Shown here: positions 23,522-32,732 of the stretch, one piece after another | Layout: each line of letters starts with the position of its first letter | Numbering within the stretch: the stretch's first letter is position 1 | Source of the DNA: Streptomyces sp. NBC_01262 | GTDB lineage: Bacteria > Actinomycetota > Actinomycetes > Streptomycetales > Streptomycetaceae | Direction: 5' to 3' | NCBI RefSeq assembly: GCF_036226365.1 | Contig: NZ_CP108462.1 | Span: 186,001-250,000 of the forward strand | DNA length: 64,000 bases | Position numbers and translations under genes: made by a program | The notes under the pieces: model-generated | What the model was told of the DNA's origin: nothing | The model's input: the letters and a program-made list of their open reading frames with translations, nothing else | Databases searched by the model: none

Positions 23522-24007
23522 ATGGGAAGATCACGCACATTCGACTGGGAAGACCCCAACATCCTGGCCACAGCCATTGGGCAGGACAGCGGTCTCGACG
23601 TGATGCGCGAGATGCTGACCGGACGTCTCCCAGCTCCGCCGATCGCGGCGACCCTCGGCATGACCCTCGAAGAGGCCGAGCACGGCCGGGTCGTGTTCGC
23701 TCTCATACCGGGCGAGGAACACTACAACCCGATGGGAAGCGTCCACGGCGGCGTGTATGCCACCGTCCTCGATTCGGCAACGGGCTGCGCGGTGATGTCG
23801 GTGCTGCCGAAGGGGATGGGATACACCTCGCTCGACCTGAACGTGAAGTTCCTGCGCCCGATCACCGCGGACACGGGCAAGATCCGCGCTGTCGGCACCG
23901 TCCTCAACAGCGGCCGCCGCACAGCCCTCGCCCAGGCCGAGCTCTTCGATCCGGCCGACCGGTTGCTCGCCCACGCCACCAGCAGCTGCCTGCTGTTCCC
24001 CGTCTGA
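23522..24007 (+). CDS. PaaI-type hot-dog thioesterase
   Basis: A 161-residue hot-dog fold enzyme of the PaaI family, which hydrolyses aromatic or medium-chain acyl-CoA thioesters. The signature is EEHYNPMGSVHGGVYATVLD, with Asp/Ser in the active-site helix, then FLRPITADTGKIRAVGTV. GGAGG precedes the ATG. The neighbouring HxlR gene is the likely regulator. Confidence 0.85.
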   Translation: MGRSRTFDWEDPNILATAIGQDSGLDVMREMLTGRLPAPPIAATLGMTLEEAEHGRVVFALIPGEEHYNPMGSVHGGVYATVLDSATGCAVMSVLPKGMGYTSLDLNVKFLRPITADTGKIRAVGTVLNSGRRTALAQAELFDPADRLLAHATSSCLLFPV

Positions 24008-24115
24008 TCCCCCCTCCCCCCGACCCGGCGCCAACTTCCCCAGATATCACGGCAGTTGGCGCACCCGGCCCCTACCATGGGCGCGTTCGTCGTCGAGGAA
24101 GGGACGGAACAGCTC

Positions 24116-24658
24116 ATGGAACGCATCGCGAAGTACCGCAGACGGATGCGAGGCGCGTTAGCGGTGGTCGTCACCATCGCCGCCCTCGTGCTGAGCGCCT
24201 CGCCGGCGGAGGCCAGCGGGACCTACAGCGGTCGCGCCTACATCTACGGCGGCGGCACCTGGGTGGGCGACTGGGGCGACGAGGGCGACCTGTCGACCGG
24301 CACGAACACGTACTCCAACGCCACATGCTTGTGGCAGAAGATCCTCTGGGCCGACGGTCTGCTCGCCGCCTCGGACATCGACGGCATCTTCGGCTCGAAG
24401 ACAAAGGCCCAGACCCTGTACTGGCAGGAGATGAGGGAACTGTCGGGACTCGACGGTATCGCCGGGAAGGAGTCCTTCGGGAAGGCTGACAACTACCTCT
24501 CCGAGATCTCCGAGGACTCCAGTGGCGCCTTCACGCTGCAGTACGACGGCATCTACTACAACCCCTACTTCATCCGTAACGCCGACGGGAACTACGGCTT
24601 CTACGACGGCACCAACACCTACCGGCTCGCGGGCTACGACTACCGCACCTGCAGCTGA
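24116..24658 (+). CDS. Secreted peptidoglycan-binding-like protein
   Basis: A 180-residue protein with an export signal: positively charged RIAKYRRRMRG, hydrophobic ALAVVVTIAALVLS and cleavage after SPAEA. The mature part resembles a peptidoglycan-binding domain 1: CLWQKILWADGLLAASDIDG, IFGSKTKAQTLYWQ. The C-terminal 70 residues (YDGIYYNPYFIRNADGNYGF) are Tyr-rich and unrecognised. ATG 24116 puts the signal peptide at the N-terminus; upstream in-frame starts would bury it. Confidence 0.75.
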   Translation: MERIAKYRRRMRGALAVVVTIAALVLSASPAEASGTYSGRAYIYGGGTWVGDWGDEGDLSTGTNTYSNATCLWQKILWADGLLAASDIDGIFGSKTKAQTLYWQEMRELSGLDGIAGKESFGKADNYLSEISEDSSGAFTLQYDGIYYNPYFIRNADGNYGFYDGTNTYRLAGYDYRTCS

Positions 24659-24774
24659 CGTCGGCCGAAGCCACCGAGGCCGGCGGCCCATCGGGCCAGG
24701 GCCGCCGCCTCGCCTGCCGGGCGCATACCGGCAGCCTGCTCCGGTTCCCGCATGCCACGGCATAAGCTCGGCGG

Positions 24775-25395
24775 ATGGCAAGGTACTTCGACGTTCACCC
24801 CGACAACCCCCAGCCACGGACGATCGCTCAAGTGGCCGACAGCGTCCGGGCGGGCGGGCTCGTCGCCTATCCGACGGACTCATGCTTCGCCCTGGGCTGC
24901 CAGTTGGGCAACCCCGACGGCATCGAACGGATCCGGTCGATCCGCCACCTCGACGACCGCCACCACTTCACCCTCGTGTGCCAGAACTTCGCGCAGCTCG
25001 GCCAGTTCGTCCACATCGACAACGACGTCTTCCGTGCCGTCAAGGCATCCACGCCCGGCAGCTACACCTTCATCCTCCCCGCGACACGGGAAGTACCGCG
25101 CAGACTGCTCCACCCGAAGAAACGGACCGTCGGGGTACGCATCCCCGACCACCTCGTCGCACAGGCGCTGCTCGCCGAACTCGGTGAACCGCTCCTGTCC
25201 AGCACACTCATCCTCCCCGACGAGAAAGAGCCCATGACACAGGGCTGGGAGATCAAGGAGCGCCTCGACCACGTCCTCGACGCGGTGGTCGACTCCGGCG
25301 ACTGCGGTACCGAACCCACCACAGTCATCGACTTCTCCAGCGGCGAGGCGGAGATCGTACGCCGGGGAGCGGGCGACACCACACGATTCGAGTAA
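24775..25395 (+). CDS. YrdC/Sua5/YciO family protein
   Basis: A 206-residue YrdC-fold protein. The family core is visible: GGLVAYPTDSCFALGC, RHLDDRHHFTLVC, TPGSYTFILPAT, KKRTVGVRIPDH and STVIDF-like TTVIDFSSG. It lacks the C-terminal Sua5 domain and most resembles the YciO branch, whose role in threonylcarbamoyl-adenylate synthesis is uncertain, so it need not be the essential tRNA t6A enzyme. A hairpin terminator follows at 25409. Confidence 0.85.
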   Translation: MARYFDVHPDNPQPRTIAQVADSVRAGGLVAYPTDSCFALGCQLGNPDGIERIRSIRHLDDRHHFTLVCQNFAQLGQFVHIDNDVFRAVKASTPGSYTFILPATREVPRRLLHPKKRTVGVRIPDHLVAQALLAELGEPLLSSTLILPDEKEPMTQGWEIKERLDHVLDAVVDSGDCGTEPTTVIDFSSGEAEIVRRGAGDTTRFE

Positions 25396-25408
25396 CCCTC
25401 GCCCCGGA

Positions 25409-25446
25409 CACCCGGTACCCGGGATTCCCGCCCGGGTGACCGGGTG
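25409..25446. terminator. Nested hairpin after the YrdC-like gene
   Basis: Outer arms CACCCGG (25409-25415) and CCGGGTG (25440-25446), inner arms CCCGGG (25418-25423 and 25431-25436). Confidence 0.6.
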
Positions 25447-25471
25447 AGCCATGCCATCCGGTCCGCAGAAA

Positions 25472-25498
25472 ATGCTTGTAGACGCGCACTACATGCAT
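25472..25498. promoter_or_regulatory. Candidate MarR operator
   Basis: ATGCTTGTAG and CTACATGCAT flank a 7-bp spacer; the arms are complementary except one position. It lies 67 bp upstream of the MarR start, where an autoregulatory site is expected. Confidence 0.6.
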
Positions 25499-25565
25499 CC
25501 GCTGGAAATTTCGATGATGCCCTATCCTGGACTTCAGCCGCATCCATACGGAGGTTCCAGCGCCC

Positions 25566-26036
25566 ATGACCGCCATAGAGCCGGCGCTCACCGCCCTCGC
25601 GCAGGGCTGGTGCGCACTCTCCGTCCTGCACGGCCGGATCGAGGCACACACCGAGCGCGCCCTGCAGGCCAAGCACGACCTCAGCGTGCGCGAGTACTCC
25701 CTGCTCGACGTCCTCAGCCGTCAGCACGACGGCGAGGGCGGCCACCTGCAGATGAAGCAGGTCGCCGACGCCGTCGTACTCAGCCAGAGCGCCACCACCC
25801 GCCTGGTCACCCGCCTGGAGGACCGCGGGCTCCTGGAGCGCTACCTGTGCCGGACCGACCGGCGCGGCATCTACACCGACGTCACCGAGGCGGGCCTGAA
25901 GCTGCTGGAAGAGGCGCGACCGACCAACGACACCGCCCTGCGCGAAGCGCTGGACGAGGCGAGCGTGAGGCCCGAACTGGCCCCGCTGGTGAGGGTCGTG
26001 GAATCCGGAACCGTGCCCGCCGTGCCCGGCATCTGA
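25566..26036 (+). CDS. MarR-family transcriptional regulator
   Basis: A 156-residue MarR protein: LSVREYSLLDVLSRQ, LQMKQVADAVVLSQSATTRL (recognition helix), DRGLLERYLCRTDRRGIYTD (wing). It is followed by the MFS efflux gene on the same strand after 247 bp, which includes a separate palindrome (GTTGCAGGCAAC, 26168-26179), suggesting that it represses the pump and that ligand or drug binding relieves this. Confidence 0.9.
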   Translation: MTAIEPALTALAQGWCALSVLHGRIEAHTERALQAKHDLSVREYSLLDVLSRQHDGEGGHLQMKQVADAVVLSQSATTRLVTRLEDRGLLERYLCRTDRRGIYTDVTEAGLKLLEEARPTNDTALREALDEASVRPELAPLVRVVESGTVPAVPGI

Positions 26037-26283
26037 TCACCCGCAGTATCTCAGCGCGCTTCAACAGGCAACACGAGCCTGGCGCGCAAGTGTGCCCTTG
26101 GCGATTCAGGCGCCAGGCCGCCCCGGTCCGCCGTACCCCGGCCGCGGCCGCGGCCGCCCAGCAAGTAGTTGCAGGCAACGGCTAACGCGTCACACACCTT
26201 CCCTCGATTGCCATTATCCCGCGTGTGCAACTATTGTGGTGGCACGTAAACGCCTCATGCAATCACCTGGAAGGTAGCTCTCC

Positions 26284-27495
26284 ATGCCTCTCGCGCTCCT
26301 GGCCCTGGCCATCGGGGCCTTCGGGATCGGCACCACCGAATTCGTGATCATGGGCGTGCTGCCCCAGGTCGCGGGCGACTTCGGTGTCACCATCCCGACC
26401 GCCGGCTGGCTGGTCTCCGGCTACGCGCTCGGTGTCGTCATCGGCGCACCGCTGCTGACCGTGCTGGGCACAAAGGTGTCCCGCAAGAAGATGCTGATGT
26501 TCCTGATGGCGCTGTTCGTGGTCGGCAACGCGCTGTCCGCCGTCGCCCCGAGCTTCGGCGTCATGCTCATCGGCCGGATCGTCGCCTCCCTCGCGCACGG
26601 CGCGTTCTTCGGCATCGGTTCCGTGGTCGCCGCCGACCTGGTGGCCCCGCAGAAGAAGGCCTCGGCCATCTCCCTGATGTTCATGGGCCTGACCGTCGCC
26701 AACATCGTCGGCGTCCCGGGTGGTACCTACATCGGGCAGGCCGTCGGCTGGCGGATCACGTTCGCCCTCGTCGCCTCGCTGGGCGTAATCGGCTTCCTGG
26801 GTGTTGCCAAGCTGGTGCCCGAGATGGGCCGACCGCAGACGGAGAGCGTACGCACCGAGTTCGCCGCGTTCCGCAACGTGCAGGTGTGGCTGGCGATGGC
26901 GATGACGGTCCTGGGCTACGGCGGTGTGTTCGCCGCGATCACCTACATCACCCCGATGATGACCGAGGTCACCGGCTACACCGAGGGCGCCGTCACCTGG
27001 CTGCTGGTGCTCTTCGGCATCGGTATGTTCCTGGGCAACCTGGTCGGCGGCAAGCTCGCCGACCGCGCCCTGATGCCGATGCTCTTCACCGCCCTGGCGG
27101 CCCTGACCGCGACCCTGCTGCTGTTCACGGCGACCGCCCACAACAAGGTCCTCGCCGCGATCACCATCTCCCTGATCGGCGCGTTCGGCTTCGCCACCGT
27201 GCCGCCGCTGCAGAAGTGGGTGATGGACCAGGCCTCCACCGCCCCCACCCTGGCGTCCGCCGCCAACATCGGCGCCTTCAACCTCGGCAACGCGCTGGCG
27301 GCCTGGCTCGGCGGCATCGTCATCGCCACAGGCCTGGGCTACACCGCCCCCAACTGGGTCGGCGCCCTGCTCTCCGGCAGCGCCCTCCTACTGTCCCTCC
27401 TCGCCGCCCGCCTCGACCGCCGCACCCGCAAGCCGGGCCGCGTCGTCGGCAGGTCCCAGCCGAGCGTGAGCGCGCCTGTCGCCGTCCGGCGCTGA
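26284..27495 (+). CDS. MFS efflux transporter (DHA1 / AraJ-like)
   Basis: A 403-residue major facilitator with 12 hydrophobic segments. Visible signatures are FGIGTTEFVIMGVLPQVA in helix 1, the motif-A-like VLGTKVSRKK loop between helices 2 and 3, and the motif-C-like FMGLTVANIVGVPGGTYIG. This is the AraJ/CmlR-type drug-efflux branch. GGAAGG precedes the ATG. The 3' end overlaps the convergent GT87 gene by 108 bp. Confidence 0.9.
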   Translation: MPLALLALAIGAFGIGTTEFVIMGVLPQVAGDFGVTIPTAGWLVSGYALGVVIGAPLLTVLGTKVSRKKMLMFLMALFVVGNALSAVAPSFGVMLIGRIVASLAHGAFFGIGSVVAADLVAPQKKASAISLMFMGLTVANIVGVPGGTYIGQAVGWRITFALVASLGVIGFLGVAKLVPEMGRPQTESVRTEFAAFRNVQVWLAMAMTVLGYGGVFAAITYITPMMTEVTGYTEGAVTWLLVLFGIGMFLGNLVGGKLADRALMPMLFTALAALTATLLLFTATAHNKVLAAITISLIGAFGFATVPPLQKWVMDQASTAPTLASAANIGAFNLGNALAAWLGGIVIATGLGYTAPNWVGALLSGSALLLSLLAARLDRRTRKPGRVVGRSQPSVSAPVAVRR

Positions 27496-28932
27496 CCACG
27501 ACACAGTCCGCGCCGTGGGCGACGTCCCGTCACGTCCCGTACGGCCCGGTGCGGTGCGGGCCCGTACGGCCGCGCCGGTGAGCACGGCCAGTGCGGCGGC
27601 TCCGTACGTCAGCGACTGCAGGGGTACGTGCCACAACGAGCCGCCGATGTAGAGGGTGGCTCCGGCGGCGGGGACGGTGAGCCATTCCCAGCGGCCGTCC
27701 AGGGCGACGAGGGCGACGACGAGGAGGGCGTACCAGGAGTAGGCGGGTGAGGTGAGGAGCAGGGCGGTGCCGGTGACGAGGAGGGCGCCGCGCCAGGGGC
27801 GGGCAGGGTCGCCGCGGCGGAGCACGTACAGCGTGGTGGCCAGCAGCAGGACGACGGCGACCGGGCCGGCCGCGGGGTCGGGCAGGAGGAGGCGGAGCAG
27901 GGCGAAGCGGTGGACGTCGCCGGAGTCGTAGCCCTCCTCCTGGAGATAGCCGGGCAGGTAGCCCAGGACACCGGCGCCGGAGGCCAGGACGTACGGCAGG
28001 TAGGCGAGGGCGATGACGGCGGCGGCGGGCAGCACGACGCGTGCGGCCCGGCGCGGCCGGAGACCGGACAGCGCGCCGGGCAGGGCCAGGACCGGGTACA
28101 GCTTGACGGCGATGGCGGCGCCGAGCAGGGCCCCGCGCCGGGTGTCGGCCGTGGCGGTGCCGAGGGCTAGGACGGTGAGCAGGACACCGAGGGTGTCGAT
28201 GTGGGCGTTGTTGACCGCCTCGACGGGAACGGCCGGGCACCACGCCCACAGCGCGGCCGCACGCGGGTCCCGGCCGCGCCGCCGCATCACGACGAGCAGC
28301 GCGACGGTGGTGCCCAGGGCCAGTACCGCGCCGCCGGTCTGCATGGCCTTGTGACGGCTGCCGTCCGGGGACAGCTCGTACACGACGGCGAACCAGCCCT
28401 CGGCCACCGGAGGGTAGATGGTGCGGACGGTGGGCCGGTTGATGCGGGTGCATGTGCCGCCCGCGGCGTGCAGTTCCAGCTTCCGTACCAGGGCGCGGTC
28501 CCGGCAGGCGGCCTGCGGCGGGAAGAGCCAGCTCTCACGCAGCCCGGCCGTCTCCGGAGCCGAGGGCGGGTAGGCGTACGGGGAGATCCCGGAGGCCTGC
28601 ACCTTGCCGTCCCATGCGTAGCGGTACATGTCGCTGCTGGTGCTGGGCGCCGCGGTGAGCGCCGCGACCGCGACGGCCGCGCCCCCGGCGAGGACCAGCA
28701 CGGTCGCGGCCCGGACCGGCACCTTGCGCACGGCCAGGGCCGCGGCCGCGAACAGCGCCCAGGCGATGCCGTACCAGAGCAGGATGCGGCCGGGGTCGGC
28801 GCGGACTCCGCCGCCGTGGACCGACAGGGCGACGGCAGCGGTGAGCGCGGCCAGCAGGGCGGCGACGGCGGCGATATGCGTACGGATTCCCACGCCGCCA
28901 CCGTGCCAGCCCCGGCACCCGCAGGCGATCAT
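27388..28932 (-). CDS. GT87-type polytopic glycosyltransferase
   Basis: A 514-residue membrane protein with about 10-12 hydrophobic segments. SSDMYRYAWDGKVQASGISP in the first external loop contains the DxxRYxWDG signature of GT87/GT-C polyprenol-phosphate-mannose-dependent transferases; AHIDTLGVLLTVLALG and AIAVKLYPVLALPGAL are further family motifs. It probably transfers a sugar from a lipid-linked donor outside the membrane. The last 36 codons lie antisense within the MFS gene. The start is uncertain (ATG 28932 or GTG 28893). Confidence 0.8.
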   Translation of the reverse strand: MIACGCRGWHGGGVGIRTHIAAVAALLAALTAAVALSVHGGGVRADPGRILLWYGIAWALFAAAALAVRKVPVRAATVLVLAGGAAVAVAALTAAPSTSSDMYRYAWDGKVQASGISPYAYPPSAPETAGLRESWLFPPQAACRDRALVRKLELHAAGGTCTRINRPTVRTIYPPVAEGWFAVVYELSPDGSRHKAMQTGGAVLALGTTVALLVVMRRRGRDPRAAALWAWCPAVPVEAVNNAHIDTLGVLLTVLALGTATADTRRGALLGAAIAVKLYPVLALPGALSGLRPRRAARVVLPAAAVIALAYLPYVLASGAGVLGYLPGYLQEEGYDSGDVHRFALLRLLLPDPAAGPVAVVLLLATTLYVLRRGDPARPWRGALLVTGTALLLTSPAYSWYALLVVALVALDGRWEWLTVPAAGATLYIGGSLWHVPLQSLTYGAAALAVLTGAAVRARTAPGRTGRDGTSPTARTVSWSAPDGDRRAHARLGPADDAARLAGAAVEAGGEEGQ

Positions 28933-29006
28933 GCGGGGCGGGACGTCCGCGTTCCGTAAGGTGTTGACGGCCCTGCTCAGCGGGTGCGGCGCGGTGTGAT
29001 GGAGGC

Positions 29007-30152
29007 ATGGACCTCAGCCGCCCTCCACGCCTGCCACAACTGCCGCGCCCGCCGCTTCCGGTGTTCCGGGGGCGCCTGCACGACCCCCGTACCGCCACCG
29101 TGATCGGACGCCTGCTCGGCGCGGCGATCCTGACGGCCTTCGTCACCGGCCTGATCAGCCACTACCTGCAACAGCCGCCCGGGTGGGCGGCGAACCTGCT
29201 GCCCAGCCGCCCGTCGTGGGGCTACCGGCTCACCCAGGGCCTGCACGTGGCGAGCGGCATCGCGGCGATCCCCCTGCTGTTCGCCAAGCTGTGGACGGTC
29301 TACCCGCGGCTCTTCGAGTGGCCGCCGGTCCGGTCGGTGGCGCATGCGCTGGAGCGGCTGTCGATCGGGGTGCTGGTCGGCAGTGTGCTGCTGCAACTGC
29401 TCACCGGGCTGCTCAACACCCTGCAGTGGTACCCGTGGCCCTGGAACTTCAGGCCCGCCCACTGGGCGCTCGCCTGGGTCGCGATGGGCGCGCTGCTCGT
29501 GCACATCGCCGTCAAGGCCCCGCAGATCGCCGCCCACTGGCAGCGCCCCGCGCTGGACGCGGACGGGCCGGACCGGAGGTCGTTCGTCGCGGCGGTGAGC
29601 GCGGCCGTCGGCGCGGTGACACTGACGACCGTCGGGCAGTCCTTCACCCCGCTCAAGGACTTCGACCTGTTCGCGCCCCGCCACCCCGACCACGGCCCCC
29701 AGGGACTGCCCGTCAACCGCACAGCGGCAGCCGCCGGGATCACCGCCGAGCGGCTGACGCGCTGGCGGCTGCGGGTGGACGGCCCACGGCCGTACGAGCT
29801 GACGCTGGACGAACTGCGGGCCATGCGCCAGCACTCCGTGATGCTGCCCATCGCCTGCGTCGAAGGCTGGAGCAAGAACGCCCACTGGACCGGCGTACGC
29901 ATCACCGACCTCCTGGACCGCGCCGGCGCCCCGCCCGGCGCACGGCTGCGGGTGACGTCGATGCAGCGCCACGGAGCGTACGCGGTCATGGACATGGGCA
30001 CCTCCTACGCCCGCGACCCGCTGACCCTGCTCGCCCTGTCCCTGAACGGGCAGACCCTTGCTCTCGACCACGGCTTCCCGGCCCGCGTCATCGCCCCGAA
30101 CCGGCCTGGCGTCCTGCAGACCAAGTGGGTCGAACGCCTGGAGGTGCTGTGA
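29007..30152 (+). CDS. Membrane-anchored molybdopterin-dependent oxidoreductase
   Basis: A 381-residue fusion. The N-terminal 190 residues form a cytochrome-b561-like bundle of about four helices with conserved His (LTQGLHVASGIAA, AHWALAWVAMGALLVHIAVK). The rest is a sulphite-oxidase-type molybdopterin domain with the Mo-ligating Cys in MLPIACVEGWSKNAHWTGV and RHGAYAVMDMG. A haem-linked electron path to the quinone pool is plausible. The next gene begins on its stop (TGATG). Confidence 0.8.
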   Translation: MDLSRPPRLPQLPRPPLPVFRGRLHDPRTATVIGRLLGAAILTAFVTGLISHYLQQPPGWAANLLPSRPSWGYRLTQGLHVASGIAAIPLLFAKLWTVYPRLFEWPPVRSVAHALERLSIGVLVGSVLLQLLTGLLNTLQWYPWPWNFRPAHWALAWVAMGALLVHIAVKAPQIAAHWQRPALDADGPDRRSFVAAVSAAVGAVTLTTVGQSFTPLKDFDLFAPRHPDHGPQGLPVNRTAAAAGITAERLTRWRLRVDGPRPYELTLDELRAMRQHSVMLPIACVEGWSKNAHWTGVRITDLLDRAGAPPGARLRVTSMQRHGAYAVMDMGTSYARDPLTLLALSLNGQTLALDHGFPARVIAPNRPGVLQTKWVERLEVL

Positions 30153-30604
30153 TGAGGGCGCTGCGCCTCACGATCGGCGCGGCGGGTGTCGCCGCGATGG
30201 CGCTGGGCGCCGTCCTGCTGACGAACCCGCAGGTGGGGAAAGCTCTGGAGGTGTTGTGGTGGCTGATCGGCGCCGTGCTCCTGCACGACGGTGTGCTCGT
30301 CCCGGTCACCCTCGCGGCCGGCGCCCTGCTGCCGCCCCGGCTGCGGCGCGCCACGCGGGGCGCCCTGATCACGGCCGCGTGCCTGACGGCGGTGGCCCTG
30401 CCCACGCTGCTGCGGCAGGGCCACCGGGCCAACGCCTCGGTCCTTCCGCTGGACTACGGACGGAACCTGGTCATCGCCCTCGGCGCGGTGGCCGCACTCA
30501 CGGTGGCCTGGCACGCCGTACGACGGCGCCTGCGTGTCATCCCCAGAGCTCGACGAAGGTGCGGCCGTCGGCGGTCCATCGGACGCCCGGGGTCCAGCCG
30601 GTGA
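30152..30604 (+). CDS. Small membrane protein coupled to the molybdoenzyme
   Basis: A 150-residue protein with about four hydrophobic segments (IGAAGVAAMALGAVLL, VLWWLIGAVLLHDGVLVPV, ALITAACLTAVALP, LVIALGAVAALTVAW) and a basic tail. It overlaps the molybdoenzyme stop by one base and the convergent methyltransferase by 68 bp. It is likely a partner subunit or assembly factor; the family is not recognised. Confidence 0.75.
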   Translation: MRALRLTIGAAGVAAMALGAVLLTNPQVGKALEVLWWLIGAVLLHDGVLVPVTLAAGALLPPRLRRATRGALITAACLTAVALPTLLRQGHRANASVLPLDYGRNLVIALGAVAALTVAWHAVRRRLRVIPRARRRCGRRRSIGRPGSSR

Positions 30605-31208
30605 GGGTGGCGGTGCGCTGGAGGGCGGCCGGGCCGAGCCGGGCCCAGGGGAAGTCGCGGCCGTGGCGGCCGTGGGCGTCCTGGACGCGGACGGTGAGGC
30701 GTTCGTCGACGTCGTGCGGGGCCGCTTCGGCGAGTACCCGGCCGCCGGGGGCGACGAGTTCGCGGACCCGGGTGAACAGGGCGTGCGGGTCGCCGCCGAT
30801 GCCGATGTTGCCGTCGACGAGCAGGGCGGTGCCCCAGCGTCCCTCGGCCGGAAGGCGGTCGAAGACCGAACGCCGCAGCACCGAGCCGCCCGCGCCCCGG
30901 GTGCGGGCGACGGCGGCCGGGCTGACGTCCACGCCCAGCGCCGTCAGTCCGTGCGCGGCGAGGGCGGCGACCAGCCGTCCGGGACCGCAGCCGATGTCCA
31001 GCACCGGACCCCGGCAGCGGCGCAGCAGCTCGACATCGGCCGCGTCCGGTTCGGCGCACCAGCGCTCGACCTCCAGCGGCAGGAGCCAGCCGTCGGAGCG
31101 CCGCAGGAACAGCGGCCCGTGCCCGGTACGCAGGGCCTGCTGGTAGGGGTCGTCGATCCATGCTGCGGCCGGCTCGTCCGCCAGCGCGGTGAGATCGGTA
31201 CCGCTCAC
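30537..31208 (-). CDS. Class I SAM-dependent methyltransferase
   Basis: A 223-residue enzyme with motif I at residues 69-77 (VLDIGCGPG), the acidic residue in GVDVSPAA and post-I segment RELVAPGGRVLAEA. It is the third gene of a tight minus-strand operon (GT2, DUF2064, methyltransferase; 4-bp overlaps), so its acceptor may be a saccharide or lipid product of those transferases. Confidence 0.85.
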   Translation of the reverse strand: MSGTDLTALADEPAAAWIDDPYQQALRTGHGPLFLRRSDGWLLPLEVERWCAEPDAADVELLRRCRGPVLDIGCGPGRLVAALAAHGLTALGVDVSPAAVARTRGAGGSVLRRSVFDRLPAEGRWGTALLVDGNIGIGGDPHALFTRVRELVAPGGRVLAEAAPHDVDERLTVRVQDAHGRHGRDFPWARLGPAALQRTATLTGWTPGVRWTADGRTFVELWG

Positions 31209-31870
31209 CGGGCGGCGTCCGTCAGTACGGCGCTGTCCGCGAACCGGCCCAGCGCCGCCGCGAAGCGCGAACGCGGCACGGCCGCCGCGACCTCGGCGGC
31301 GTCGGCCGCGGTGTCGACGTCGCGCAGCGGCGGCAGGTCACGTACACGCAGGCCCGCGTCCGTCAGGCGGCGCCGCTGGATCTCCCCGGTGGCGGGTGTG
31401 GACATCGCAACGCCCCGGATGAGCGCGGGTGCCAGCGCCGGCTCGCTCAGGCCCAGTGTCCAGAAGCCGCCGTCGGCCGCCGGGCCGAACCACGCCTCGC
31501 AGCCGTCCCACCCGCCGGGCGCCAGCGCCGGGGCGAGGAGTTCGGGGGTGAGCTGCGGGGTGTCCATGCCGACCAGCAGCGCGGGGCCGTCGTCGTACCG
31601 GGCGAAGGCCGCCGCGAGCCGTTCGTCGAGGCCGCCCGTCGCCTGCGGTACGACCTCGAAGCCGGGCGGCAGCCAGGGTCCGGGCGCGCCGTCGAGCACC
31701 AGGACCCGGCGTCGGGCCGGGGTGCGCAGCACGGCGTGGAGGGTGTCGGCCAGGGCCGCTTCGGCGAGGGCGGCGGCCTGCCAGGGGGCGTACGGGGGCG
31801 TGAGCCGGGTCTTGACCCGGCCGGGCACCGGCTCCTTGGCGATGACCAGGAGGGTCACTTCGCCGGTCAC
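31205..31870 (-). CDS. DUF2064 / TIGR04282-type transferase
   Basis: A 221-residue nucleotidyl- or glycosyltransferase-like protein. The family core is clear: LLVIAKEPVPGRVKTRLTPP (NTP-binding loop), LVGMDTPQLTPELL and FGPAADGGFWTLGL. It lacks the second metal-site pattern of true MobA proteins. Its coupling to a GT2 gene (ATGA-type overlap at 31867-31870) fits sugar activation or transfer in the same pathway. Confidence 0.8.
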   Translation of the reverse strand: MTGEVTLLVIAKEPVPGRVKTRLTPPYAPWQAAALAEAALADTLHAVLRTPARRRVLVLDGAPGPWLPPGFEVVPQATGGLDERLAAAFARYDDGPALLVGMDTPQLTPELLAPALAPGGWDGCEAWFGPAADGGFWTLGLSEPALAPALIRGVAMSTPATGEIQRRRLTDAGLRVRDLPPLRDVDTAADAAEVAAAVPRSRFAAALGRFADSAVLTDAAR

Positions 31871-32619
31871 CGGAGGGCTCCGGCCGTGTCTGCGGGCTGC
31901 CGTTCCCGGGGCGGCACCGGTTGCGGCGGCGCGGCGAGCACGGCCCGCATGTCGCGCACCGCGTGCCAGGTGCCGCGCCAGGTACCGGTGACCTTGGAGC
32001 GGCCGACACGCGGTGTGTACGGCACGTCGAGCTCGCGGACCCGCCAGTCGGCGTCGGCGGCCCGGACCACCATCTGCAGCGGGTAGCCGGAGCGCCGGTC
32101 GGTCAGGCCGAGGCCGAGCAGCGCCTCACGGCGGGCGGCCCGCATGGGCCCGAGGTCGTGCAGCCGCAGGCCGGTGCGACGGCGTACGAGCCGCGCCAGC
32201 TCCAGGTTGGCCAGGCGCGCGTGCGTCGGCCAGGCGCCGCGTACGGTCGGCCGCCGCCGTCCCAGTACGAGGTCGGCGGTGCCGTCCAGTACCGGCCGGG
32301 CGACGGAGGGCAGCAGGCCCGGGTCGAGGGAGGCGTCGCAGTCGCAGAAGCACACCACGTCCGCGGTCGCCGCGCGCAGCCCGGCGTGGCAGGCCGCTCC
32401 GAAGCCCCGGCGCGGCTCATGGACGACGTACGCACCGAGTGAGGCGGCCAGCTCCGCCGAGCCGTCGGTGGAACCGTTGTCGACCACGATCGCCCGCCAG
32501 CCGGGCGGGATGCGTTCCAGCACCCAGGGCAGGGCCGCGGCCTCGTCGAGGCACGGCAGCACGATATCTACGGGAGGTTCGACGGGAGCGTCGCCAGAAG
32601 GCGGAGAAGTCTCTGTCAC
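31867..32619 (-). CDS. GT2 glycosyltransferase
   Basis: A 250-residue GT-A fold transferase: VDIVLPCLDEAAALPWVL (strand 1), VDNGSTDGS at 46-54, the DxD motif D93-C-D95, and DLGPMRAARREALL. No membrane helices are seen, so it is a soluble, dolichol-phosphate-mannose-synthase-like enzyme without anchor. It could make the polyprenyl-phosphate sugar used by the GT87 protein. It is divergent from the two-component genes. Confidence 0.85.
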   Translation of the reverse strand: MTETSPPSGDAPVEPPVDIVLPCLDEAAALPWVLERIPPGWRAIVVDNGSTDGSAELAASLGAYVVHEPRRGFGAACHAGLRAATADVVCFCDCDASLDPGLLPSVARPVLDGTADLVLGRRRPTVRGAWPTHARLANLELARLVRRRTGLRLHDLGPMRAARREALLGLGLTDRRSGYPLQMVVRAADADWRVRELDVPYTPRVGRSKVTGTWRGTWHAVRDMRAVLAAPPQPVPPRERQPADTAGALR

Positions 32620-32732
32620 CCCTCACACACTACGAACGCGAACAGGACATTTCGGGAATCCGATCCTTACGAAACGCGGACGTCGACAGCGGCGGGCCGC
32701 CCCGGCACACCGGCGGTGCGAGACTCGACGAC

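Noticed and set aside
29183..30151. 5' part of a 473-codon plus-strand frame
   Set aside because: It is the shifted shadow of the molybdoenzyme gene; only the part from ATG 30152 encodes a plausible membrane protein.
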